NCBI RefSeq assembly: GCF_900109165.1
Contig: NZ_FNZF01000008.1
Coordinates: 1 to 64,000, forward strand
Source of the DNA: Bhargavaea ginsengi
GTDB taxonomy: Bacteria > Bacillota > Bacilli > Bacillales_A > Planococcaceae
Direction: 5' to 3'
DNA length: 64,000 bases
Below the pieces are notes generated by a model that was given only the letters and a program-made list of their open reading frames with translations, was not told where the DNA came from and did not search any database. This document shows, piece after piece, positions 57,634 through 64,000 of the stretch. Within the stretch, counting starts at the first letter, position 1; the number at the start of each line of letters is the position of its first letter. Made by a program: the position numbers and the translations under genes.

Positions 57634-57870
57634 GTGACAGAAACAGCGATGATGGATGGTGTACAAGAAGTCCTGGATAAATTGCGTCCGTTCCTGCTCC
57701 GCGATGGCGGCGACTGCGAACTCGTTGATGTCGAGGACGGCATCGTGAAACTCCGCCTGCTTGGCGCATGCGGAACTTGCCCAAGTTCGACAATTACGCT
57801 CAAAGCCGGCATCGAGCGTGCGCTCGTCGAAGAAGTGCCTGGCGTCGTCGAAGTCGAACAAGTCTTTTGA
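57634..57870 (+). CDS. yutI: NifU-type Fe-S carrier YutI (Nfu)
   Basis: A 78-residue Nfu-type protein: the NifU carboxyl domain alone. The cluster-binding CxxC is in GACGTCPSS (near residues 50-53), after [20 protein letters not shown] start at 57634 behind AAAGGAG. Nfu proteins carry 4Fe-4S clusters from the Suf scaffold to targets such as LipA or aconitase. Confidence 0.95.
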   Translation: MTETAMMDGVQEVLDKLRPFLLRDGGDCELVDVEDGIVKLRLLGACGTCPSSTITLKAGIERALVEEVPGVVEVEQVF

Positions 57871-57970
57871 TCACACGGATCCGCCTCGGCGGATCCTTTT
57901 CAATAATCGGTCCATTCATTTGAACGAGTGGCCAACAAACGGTAAGATGGATGAAAAGGAGTGAGGATAT

Positions 57971-58333
57971 ATGACACAAGTGGTGGAACTGACGGAAGCG
58001 GCGGCCTATCAGGTGAAGGAAATGATGGTCAACAATGAAGAGGAAGGTTCTTTCCTTCGTGTCGGGGTCAACGGCGGCGGCTGCAGCGGATTGACCTACG
58101 GCCTCAACTTCACGAGAGAACGTCATGAAGAAGATGAATTCCTTGAACTGCACGGTATCCCGATTGTTGTTTCCAAAGAGGATGCAGGCATTCTGAACGG
58201 TACGAAAATTGATTACAAACAGTCCCTCATGGGCGGCGGTTTTACGATCACCAACCCGAACGCAATTGCGTCCTGCGGGTGCGGTACATCATTCAGGACG
58301 GCCAGGAAAGAGGGCACACCAGAAAAATGCTGA
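57971..58333 (+). CDS. yutM: A-type Fe-S carrier YutM (SufA/IscA-like)
   Basis: A 120-residue HesB/IscA family protein. The three conserved Cys are in GGGCSGLTYGL (near 37) and SCGCGTSF (near 101 and 103). ATG at 57971 behind AAGGAGTG. With yutI it forms a local pair of cluster carriers supporting suf. Confidence 0.95.
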   Translation: MTQVVELTEAAAYQVKEMMVNNEEEGSFLRVGVNGGGCSGLTYGLNFTRERHEEDEFLELHGIPIVVSKEDAGILNGTKIDYKQSLMGGGFTITNPNAIASCGCGTSFRTARKEGTPEKC

Positions 58334-58336
58334 CCT

Positions 58337-58361
58337 AAAGACCGGATTTCCGGTCTTTTTT
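58337..58361 (+). terminator. terminator after yutM
   Basis: AAAGACCGG, ATT, TCCGGTCTTT then T residues. Confidence 0.8.
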
Positions 58362-58421
58362 ATTTCCCTGCGACCTCTTGAATATCCTCATACAAAGGAC
58401 TAAACTAAGAGTTGAGGGATT

Positions 58422-58450
58422 TTGTCAATTACGGCGCTATGCCGTGACAA
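58422..58450. repeat. interrupted palindrome upstream of ndh (yumB)
   Basis: TTGTC-N4-ACGGC-GCTAT-GCCGT-GACAA: two nested inverted pairs 59 bp before the yumB start. TTG/CAA ends recall Rex-type redox operators, but the spacing and inner bases differ. It could be an operator of another regulator. Confidence 0.45.
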
Positions 58451-58508
58451 TCAGGCATATGTCGCCGTCCTAATAATAGACACATTTCATAAAGGTGGTT
58501 TGGATCAA

Positions 58509-59726
58509 GTGAAGAGACCTACAGTACTGGTGCTCGGAGGCGGATACGGCGGACTTTCGACAGTCGTCAACCTCCAAAAAAAGATCGGCACTGATGACAT
58601 GGATATCGTCCTCGTGAACAAAAACGATTACCACTACGAATCGACCTGGCTCCACGAAGCCGCAGCAGGAACACTTAAGCCAGAAGACGTGCGCTACGAC
58701 ATCAAGCGCGTCATCAATGAAAACAAAGTGAAGTTTGTCAAGGCGACGGTCGAGTCGATCGACGTGGACAACAAGAAAGTCGGAACAGACGCAGGGGAAC
58801 TTACATATGACTTCCTCGTGATCGGACTCGGTTTCGAAGGGGAGACCTTCGGAATTGAAGGGCTCGACAAGTATGCGCTGAGCATCGCAGATGTTAATGC
58901 GGCACGCCAGATCCGCGAGCACATCGAGTATCAGTTCGCTACTTGGTCGCTTGAACAGGAAAAAGATGATTCCCGCCTGACGATCGTTGTCGGGGGAGCC
59001 GGATTCACGGGTATCGAGTTCCTTGGAGAACTCGGAAACCGGGTACCTGAGCTTTGCGAAGAGTTTGATGTACCTCGTGAAAAAGTCCGCGTCATCTGCG
59101 TGGAAGCGGCGCCGATGGTTCTGCCGGGCTTCGATCCGAAACTGGTCGATTACGCCACTTCTTACCTGAAGTCGAAAGGAATCGAATTCTCGATCGGAAC
59201 ACCTGTCGTCGAGGCTACTCCTGAAGGTGTCAAGATCAAGACCGGCGAAGAGAAGTTCGAGTTCATCAAGGCCGGTACGGTCGTTTGGGCTGCGGGTGTC
59301 CGCGGTAACCGCCTGATCGAAGAAACATCCATCGAAAGCAAGCGTGCCCGTGTCGCTGTTCGTGAAGATATGCGTGCACCTGGCTATGATGATGTCTTCA
59401 TCGTCGGAGACTGCGCATTCCTCATGAACGAGGAAGCAGGCCGTCCATATCCTCCGACTGCCCAGATTGCCATGCAACAGGGCGTACAAGTCGCGGAAAA
59501 CATCATCAGCCTATCCAAAGGCGGCAAAACGAAGAAGTTCGTTCCGGACCTTAAAGGTACGGTCTGCTCGCTTGGCGATGACGATGCAATCGGCAATGTA
59601 TTCGATGGCAAGCTTGTCACAGGCAAAAAAGCAAGCTTCCTGAAGAAGATGATCGATAACCGTGCGCTTTATATGATTGGCGGACCATCGCTTGTCGTAA
59701 AAAAAGGTAAATTCGACGTTCTTTAA
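58509..59726 (+). CDS. yumB: type II NADH dehydrogenase YumB-like
   Basis: A 405-residue NDH-2 family flavoprotein that passes electrons from NADH to menaquinone without proton pumping. FAD motif [17 protein letters not shown] motif [15 protein letters not shown] near residue 160, second FAD motif [13 protein letters not shown], and the quinone-site segment [12 protein letters not shown]. The carboxyl end is amphipathic, for membrane binding. GTG at 58509 follows AAAGGTGG; TTG at 58500 is an alternative. Closest in layout to B. subtilis YumB. Confidence 0.92.
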   Translation: MKRPTVLVLGGGYGGLSTVVNLQKKIGTDDMDIVLVNKNDYHYESTWLHEAAAGTLKPEDVRYDIKRVINENKVKFVKATVESIDVDNKKVGTDAGELTYDFLVIGLGFEGETFGIEGLDKYALSIADVNAARQIREHIEYQFATWSLEQEKDDSRLTIVVGGAGFTGIEFLGELGNRVPELCEEFDVPREKVRVICVEAAPMVLPGFDPKLVDYATSYLKSKGIEFSIGTPVVEATPEGVKIKTGEEKFEFIKAGTVVWAAGVRGNRLIEETSIESKRARVAVREDMRAPGYDDVFIVGDCAFLMNEEAGRPYPPTAQIAMQQGVQVAENIISLSKGGKTKKFVPDLKGTVCSLGDDDAIGNVFDGKLVTGKKASFLKKMIDNRALYMIGGPSLVVKKGKFDVL

Positions 59727-59735
59727 TGAGAATCC

Positions 59736-59771
59736 GGGCGGCGCGTTCATATTATGAGCGTGCCGTCTTTT
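59736..59771 (+). terminator. terminator after yumB
   Basis: GGCGGCGCG ... CGTGCCGTC then TTTT, with two wobble pairs. Confidence 0.6.
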
Positions 59772-59794
59772 CTGTAATCGGGAAACGCGCCTAA

Positions 59795-59841
59795 GACTCC
59801 CCGAGTGGGCAAGCATGTTCATGCGGGCCGGGGAGTCTTTT
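59795..59841 (+). terminator. second hairpin with T-run between yumB and the Nudix gene
   Basis: GACTCCCCG ... CGGGGAGTC with a long inner part (GCATG/CATGC pairing), then TTTT. Confidence 0.65.
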
Positions 59842-59887
59842 AGTTGGCCGTGCAACCGGCGGCCATGATGACGGGAGGAGATTATTC

Positions 59888-60403
59888 GTGGGAAATAAGA
59901 GGGGGAAGGTCTGGCTTGGTGCAGCGGGCATCGTCATGAACGGTAACGGGGAATGGCTGGTCGTCAAGAAAACGTATGGCGGACTAAAGGGGAAATGGTC
60001 GTTTCCGGCGGGATTCGTGGAGCCTGGGGAACGGGCGGATGAGGCTGCGGTCCGTGAGGTGGCCGAGGAGACGGGAATCCACACAGAATTGACCGGCATG
60101 GCAGGTTTCCGGACCGGAGTGCTGAAAGGGGAGATCAGTGACAATATGGCACTGTTCCTCCTGCGACCGGTTACAGAAACACAACCTGTGATCCCTCAGG
60201 AGCGTGAAATCGCAGAAGCCCGCTGGATGACACCCGGAGAGCTGGCCGCCTCACCGGATTCCTCACTGCTGATTCATGAAATTGCGGGTGAGGCTGTGGA
60301 TGGCGGACTTCCGGAAGTGAAGGGTGCCTGGCCCGGTGACATTTTCGGTTATACGAGCTATAAGTTCTTTTTCCGCAAAGGGGGCGTAGACCCTGATTTC
60401 TGA
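59888..60403 (+). CDS. Nudix hydrolase
   Basis: A 171-residue Nudix protein. The Nudix box GX5EX7REUXEEXGU is complete in GFVEPGERADEAAVREVAEE followed by TGI, at about residues 42-64. GTG start at 59888 behind GGGAGGAG. Nucleoside-diphosphate-linked substrates are expected; the exact one is unknown. The carboxyl region (about residues 120-171) extends beyond the minimal domain. Confidence 0.93.
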   Translation: MGNKRGKVWLGAAGIVMNGNGEWLVVKKTYGGLKGKWSFPAGFVEPGERADEAAVREVAEETGIHTELTGMAGFRTGVLKGEISDNMALFLLRPVTETQPVIPQEREIAEARWMTPGELAASPDSSLLIHEIAGEAVDGGLPEVKGAWPGDIFGYTSYKFFFRKGGVDPDF

Positions 60404-60485
60404 CAGATTGGTGAACGGGGACCGTCTTGTTGAAAGAGGGTCACCTTTCCGGTAAACTGATGAAGGGAAATCGGAGGTTAGCGAA

Positions 60486-60815
60486 TTGGACGGTTCATTA
60501 TCCATTGTAGAAGTCATGCTGTCGTTCCTGCTGTTCATGGTCATGTTCTTCGGGATCGGCTTCCTAGTGAATATGCTGCTCCGCATGACATGGCTCATGG
60601 CGATCGTCTACCCGATTGTCGTCATCCTGATTGTGGATGAGGTAAGGGTGTTTGACTATATCACCAGCCCGGGCATGGCATTCAGCAGCCTTGGCGACAA
60701 ATTTGTCTCGCTTCATGCAGCAGATATCATCATCCTGATCGGTGGCTTTGTCGGGGCAATCCTTGCAGGCATCGTCATGATCATCCTTCGCCGGATGGGC
60801 TACAGGATGTTCTGA
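60486..60815 (+). CDS. yuiB: YuiB family membrane protein
   Basis: A 109-residue protein with three predicted membrane helices (about residues 8-30, 35-52 and 78-100), matching YuiB. TTG start behind GGAGGT. No catalytic motif. Function unknown. Confidence 0.85.
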   Translation: MDGSLSIVEVMLSFLLFMVMFFGIGFLVNMLLRMTWLMAIVYPIVVILIVDEVRVFDYITSPGMAFSSLGDKFVSLHAADIIILIGGFVGAILAGIVMIILRRMGYRMF

Positions 60816-60820
60816 TAATG

Positions 60821-60854
60821 AAAAAGCGTTCCGCGCAAATGCGGAACGCTTTTT
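60821..60854. terminator. terminator between yuiB and yuiD
   Basis: AAAAAGCGTTCCGC, GCAAAT, GCGGAACGCTTTTT: a 14-bp stem between converging genes. Confidence 0.88.
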
Positions 60855-60869
60855 CAATTGCACCGGATT

Positions 60870-61346
60870 TTAGAGGATAAGCGTGTATAGGAATACAGCC
60901 AGTAATATGCCGGTCAGGGCACCTGCGTACACCTCACTTGGCTTGTGCCCGAGGAGTGTTTTCAGTTCCTCGATCTTTTGCTGTTCGTCTTTCTGTGGCC
61001 ATTCCTTTGTAGTCTGGATGAAATTCCTGAAATCCGAACGCATCTGATTGATGACGACGGCCTGCTGGCCAGCCTGGAAACGGACTCCGGAAGCATCGAA
61101 CATGACAATAATAGCAAAGACGGCGGACACTGCGAATATTGACGAACCCGTCCCATGTTCAAATCCGATGGCGGTGGTGAGAGAGGAGACCGCTGCCGAA
61201 TGGGAGCTTGGCATGCCGCCTGTGGAAGTGAAAAGCCTCCAGTCCACTTTTTTGGTAGCGAGGAAATGGATCGGGATTTTGACGAACTGGGCAAAGAAGA
61301 TACTGAATACCGCGACCCATAGCGGTGCATTGTGGAAAAGGTCCAT
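60870..61346 (-). CDS. yuiD: YuiD family (DUF212, PAP2-related) membrane protein
   Basis: A 158-residue integral membrane protein. The segment STGGMPSSHSAAVSSLTTAIG (shown in part) resembles the PSGH-type phosphatase motif of vanadium haloperoxidase/PAP2 relatives; MFDASGVRFQAGQQA follows. ATG at 61346 is chosen for size equal to B. subtilis YuiD; the longer frame to 61466 covers the pepA promoter. Function unknown, perhaps a lipid phosphatase. Confidence 0.88.
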   Translation of the reverse strand: MDLFHNAPLWVAVFSIFFAQFVKIPIHFLATKKVDWRLFTSTGGMPSSHSAAVSSLTTAIGFEHGTGSSIFAVSAVFAIIVMFDASGVRFQAGQQAVVINQMRSDFRNFIQTTKEWPQKDEQQKIEELKTLLGHKPSEVYAGALTGILLAVFLYTLIL

Positions 61347-61465
61347 GGAGGCACAACCTTTCAGACAGAAGATAATCAAAATTATAACATATCGGCATCC
61401 TGTACCGGCCCGTATCCGGGCACATTCCGGTATAATGGGAACGAAAGCTGGATGGAGGGATGACA

Positions 61466-62974
61466 ATGGAAGTCAGCGTACAGAAAAACAGCCTAGAAGG
61501 CATCACGGCAGATGTGCTCATCGTGGGCGTGCCGAAGCATACCGAACATGTGGAAGGCTGGGACCGGCTGGATGCCCTATTCTCGGGTGCCCTGTCAGGA
61601 TGGATCCGCTCAGGTGATGTGGTATCCGGACGGCATGAATACTCGCGTGTGCCGGCGTTGCCAGGTGCCGGATTTAAACGGGTGCTATTCGCCGGTCTTG
61701 GCAATGACAAAACGCTCGATGCGGATGATCTGAGAAAAGTGTTTGCCGGTGCAGGCAAGGAACTCCGCAAGATGAAGGCGGAGTCCGCAGCCGTCTGGTC
61801 TGCCTCATTCACATCAGGGGATTTCGAGGATGCGGATATCGCTTTTGCAGCGGCGGAAGGCCTGGGGCTCGGCACTTATGCATTCGAGGATTATAAGACC
61901 GGCTCCAATGAAAAGCAGGTGGAGCTGCGCGAGGTCACGCTTCTTACAGATTCGGAAGAAAGTGTGATCAAGCCGGCATTCGGTGTCGGCCGTGTTTATG
62001 CTGATGCCGTCAATGAAGCACGGGATCTCGTCAACACGCCGGGCAATATCCTGACTGCGACAGCTATGGCGGATTACGCAGCGCAGCTTGCTGATCAATA
62101 TGGTTTCGGCTTCGAAGTACTGGGCCGTGCCGAAATGGAAGAGCTCGGAATGGGAGCCATCCTCGCGGTCAATCAGGGTTCTGTCGAAGAGCCGCGTCTG
62201 ATTGTCCTTAAATATAAGGGGACCGAAAAGTGGGAAGACGTGGTCGGACTGGTCGGCAAAGGGATCACATTTGATACGGGCGGTTACTCGCTCAAGACAA
62301 AGACCGGCATCGTCGGCATGAAAGGCGATATGGGCGGCGCCGCAGCGGTTTTGGGTGCCATGCGGATCATCGGTGAGCTGCGGCCTAATAAGAACGTAGT
62401 CGCGGTCATCGCTTCGACAGACAACATGATCTCAGGCAGCGCCTTTAAGCCTGATGATGTCATCACTTCACTGAGCGGCAAAACGATCGAAGTGCTGAAT
62501 ACGGATGCCGAAGGACGTCTTGTCCTGGCCGATGCAGTCACTTATGCCAAGCAGTCCGGAGCGGATTACCTTGTGGACGTGGCGACGCTCACAGGGGGCG
62601 TTATCACTGCTCTGGGCTATGACAAGACCGGGGCACTCACCAACAGCGAAGGATTCTTCGAAACGTTCCTTGAAGCGGCTTCGGAGACAGGTGAGTTTGT
62701 ATGGCGGCTCCCGCTTACGGAAAACGACAAAAAACGGATCCGCAAAAGTGATGTGGCGGATCTGAACAACTCTCCGGGCGGCGATGGACACATGATCTTC
62801 GGCGGCGGTTTTGTCGGGGAATTTGCGGAAGACACGCCTTGGATCCATCTGGATATCGCCGGAACATCCGGTGCTTCATCCGCGCATGACCTGGGACCAA
62901 AAGGCGGCACAGGTGTCATGGTGCGGACCCTTGCAACGCTTGTCGACCTGATGGCGGAAGAGTCAGGGGAATAA
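61466..62974 (+). CDS. pepA: leucyl aminopeptidase (M17)
   Basis: A 502-residue M17 metallo-aminopeptidase (YuiE in B. subtilis). The catalytic domain has GKGITFDTGGYSLK, the two-metal signature NTDAEGRLVLADAVTYA (Asp and Glu ligands) and DVATLTGGVITALG. The amino domain (1-~170) is the less conserved hexamer part. ATG at 61466 is preferred because GGAGGG touches the ATG at 61460. Cytosolic peptide turnover. Confidence 0.95.
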   Translation: MEVSVQKNSLEGITADVLIVGVPKHTEHVEGWDRLDALFSGALSGWIRSGDVVSGRHEYSRVPALPGAGFKRVLFAGLGNDKTLDADDLRKVFAGAGKELRKMKAESAAVWSASFTSGDFEDADIAFAAAEGLGLGTYAFEDYKTGSNEKQVELREVTLLTDSEESVIKPAFGVGRVYADAVNEARDLVNTPGNILTATAMADYAAQLADQYGFGFEVLGRAEMEELGMGAILAVNQGSVEEPRLIVLKYKGTEKWEDVVGLVGKGITFDTGGYSLKTKTGIVGMKGDMGGAAAVLGAMRIIGELRPNKNVVAVIASTDNMISGSAFKPDDVITSLSGKTIEVLNTDAEGRLVLADAVTYAKQSGADYLVDVATLTGGVITALGYDKTGALTNSEGFFETFLEAASETGEFVWRLPLTENDKKRIRKSDVADLNNSPGGDGHMIFGGGFVGEFAEDTPWIHLDIAGTSGASSAHDLGPKGGTGVMVRTLATLVDLMAEESGE

Positions 62975-63029
62975 CGCCCAGGCCCGGCCGGGCATCCGGC
63001 ATAGGATAGCGGAGAAAGGGGGAAGGCAA

Positions 63030-63224
63030 ATGCCTCGCTACCGACGTTATCCTTACCGGAGAGGGGGAAACGATTTGTTCTTCGGTCCGTTCCTCGGCGG
63101 GTTTGCCGGCAGCCTGCTCGGTGATCTGTTTTATGGTGGCAACCGGTATCCGTATTACCAGTATCCGTACCCATATCCATACTATTATCCGTACGGATAC
63201 CCGTACCGGCCATATTACTGGTGA
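63030..63224 (+). CDS. Tyr/Pro/Gly-rich small protein
   Basis: A 64-residue protein. An Arg/Tyr-rich start (PRYRRYPYRRGG) is followed by a short hydrophobic Gly segment (FFGPFLGGFAGSLLGDLFYGG), then a repetitive Tyr-Pro tail with about 15 Tyr. Such compositions occur in spore coat or surface-associated proteins of Bacillales; no family was recognised. ATG at 63030 behind AAAGGGGG; terminator directly after. Confidence 0.65.
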   Translation: MPRYRRYPYRRGGNDLFFGPFLGGFAGSLLGDLFYGGNRYPYYQYPYPYPYYYPYGYPYRPYYW

Positions 63225-63227
63225 AAT

Positions 63228-63265
63228 AAAAAACTTCTGCGGAAATGTTCCGCAGAAGTTTTTTT
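63228..63265. terminator. bidirectional terminator between the Tyr-rich gene and mrpG
   Basis: AAAAAACTTCTGCGG, AAATGTT, CCGCAGAAGTTTTTT: a 15-bp stem overlapping the mrpG stop by two bases. Confidence 0.88.
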
Positions 63266-63620
63266 ATTTTTCTTTGATGCGCCGGATATCTTCTCCAAGC
63301 TCATCCTTCACGGTAAGTTCACTCGGCTTAACTCCGGCAAAGTAAGCGGCACGTGACATCATGTGCCCCCCGACCGGAGCAGTGATAAACAGGAACAGGA
63401 TCCCGAGCAGGATTCTCGGGTTAAAATGCTCTTCTACCAGCCAGAAGTGGAGGAAAACCGAAAGCAAAATTCCCAGTACACCGACAGTTGAACTTTTGGA
63501 TGCCGCATGGGCACGGGTATAAGGATCTGGAAATCGGAGAAGACCGATCGCAGTTACGAGCGTAAAGATGACGCCGACAACCATCGGCAATGCAACAAGG
63601 ATATTAATCAGAATCTCCAC
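63264..63620 (-). CDS. mrpG: Mrp-type Na+/H+ antiporter subunit G
   Basis: A 118-residue membrane protein with three helices, matching MrpG/MnhG/PhaG: LVTAIGLLRFPDPYTRAHAASKSSTVG, shown in part, is the family core. Start ATG at 63620 overlaps mrpF by 17 bp. Mrp complexes exchange Na+ for H+ and support salt and alkali tolerance. Confidence 0.94.
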   Translation of the reverse strand: MEILINILVALPMVVGVIFTLVTAIGLLRFPDPYTRAHAASKSSTVGVLGILLSVFLHFWLVEEHFNPRILLGILFLFITAPVGGHMMSRAAYFAGVKPSELTVKDELGEDIRRIKEK

Positions 63621-63885
63621 GATCGAAGATCTCTCCTTTCTCTATAAATTTAGAGAAGGCGACAGTGCCGATAAAGGAAAGGATCGCAAGCAGCAGGATA
63701 ATCTCCAGGTAAAAGCTTGTGCCGACAAGCAGGGACAAAAGGGCGACTACCGAAATGAGTGTGACTCCCATTGCATCCAGCGCAATCACCCGGTCAGGTG
63801 CAGTCGGCCCTTTTATCAGCCTGTAAACAAACAGTGCCATTGAGATGACAATTACGATCAGTGATATCCAGAAGAAAATCATCAT
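63604..63885 (-). CDS. mrpF: Mrp-type Na+/H+ antiporter subunit F
   Basis: A 93-residue protein with three membrane helices, matching MrpF: RLIKGPTAPDRVIALDAMG is the conserved loop with the Asp needed in relatives. The ATG at 63885 overlaps the mrpE stop (ATGA). Confidence 0.94.
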   Translation of the reverse strand: MMIFFWISLIVIVISMALFVYRLIKGPTAPDRVIALDAMGVTLISVVALLSLLVGTSFYLEIILLLAILSFIGTVAFSKFIEKGEIFDRGDSD

Positions 63886-64000
63886 GGCCGGCTCACCTCC
63901 AATATCGCTTTTTCAAATGAATCCCGAATGGATGTGACGGCTTCCTCGATATCATCGACGTGCAGGGTGTGCACGTAAAGTGTTTTTTTGTCCTCGGATA
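63882..64000 (-). CDS. mrpE: Mrp-type Na+/H+ antiporter subunit E, 3' part only
   Basis: The last ~39 codons of MrpE are visible (TLYVHTLHVDDIEEAV ... EKAILEVSRP). The gene runs off the right edge. Order E-F-G is the usual end of the seven-gene mrp operon. Confidence 0.85.
   Translation of the reverse strand, partial: SEDKKTLYVHTLHVDDIEEAVTSIRDSFEKAILEVSRP

Overview
The window is a ~55% G+C chromosome segment of a Firmicute of the order Bacillales. Gene content and local order follow Bacillus subtilis loci: cggR-gapA-pgk-tpiA-gpmI-eno, rnr-smpB-ssrA, fadNAE-yusI-gcvH-yusF-yusE, metNIQ, sufCDSUB, and the yun, yut, yum and yui genes. The high G+C and the fadNAE/suf arrangement suggest a Planococcaceae-type organism (Bhargavaea-like), but this is inference. 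Sporulation-type genes (yunB, a CotF-like pair, a collagen-like protein) point to an endospore-forming ancestry.

Region 1 (1-~5.85 kb) is an A+T-richer mobile region that looks like the right end of a decayed prophage. An IS3-family fragment abuts a truncated phage-type amidase with three C-terminal repeats. Single-gene cassettes follow, most bounded by near-identical intrinsic terminators: two paralogous small membrane proteins, a tubby-like protein, two exported proteins (one frameshifted) and a SOS-boxed yolD. Next comes a compact three-gene operon on the minus strand: a putative ADP-ribosyltransferase-fold toxin, a small coupled protein and a SecB-like chaperone. Its order and fold content match the CmdTAC type of toxin-antitoxin-chaperone anti-phage system; this is the most interesting item in the window. 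The region ends at a degenerate tRNA 3'-end-like sequence plus a terminator, a plausible attachment site.

Region 2 (~6-19.9 kb): lemA and a TPM-domain gene; a glutaredoxin-like gene; a MITE with a perfect 8-bp target duplication lying 7 bp upstream of the cggR promoter; the central glycolytic operon with a visible CggR operator; then secG-est-rnr-smpB and the tmRNA gene. A four-unit 20-bp tandem repeat lies upstream of secG, and RNase R ends in a long RGG-type tail.

Region 3 (~19.9-33.8 kb): a collagen-like gene, a BCCT osmolyte transporter with a sigma-B-type promoter, a lone hutH under a cre site, a YpcP-type exonuclease, a C39-like protease, ydbP, two CotF-like genes, then the fatty-acid beta-oxidation operon under a FadR box, followed by yusI, gcvH, yusF and yusE.

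Region 4 (~33.8-49 kb): a SAM riboswitch controlling metNIQ, a dicarboxylate/amino-acid symporter, an unusual small CDS without a normal start codon, the suf Fe-S assembly operon, an aldo/keto reductase, and yunF-E-D-B-like genes.

Region 5 (49-64 kb): a lysine riboswitch controlling an NhaC-family (LysW-like) transporter, a methionine/alanine importer pair including the 34-residue MetS, lipA, yutD-yutE-yutF, redox and Fe-S genes (yuzB, yutJ, yuzD, yutI, yutM, yumB), a Nudix gene, yuiB, yuiD, leucyl aminopeptidase, a Tyr/Pro-rich small protein, and the 3' part of the mrp antiporter operon (mrpE-F-G), which runs off the right edge.
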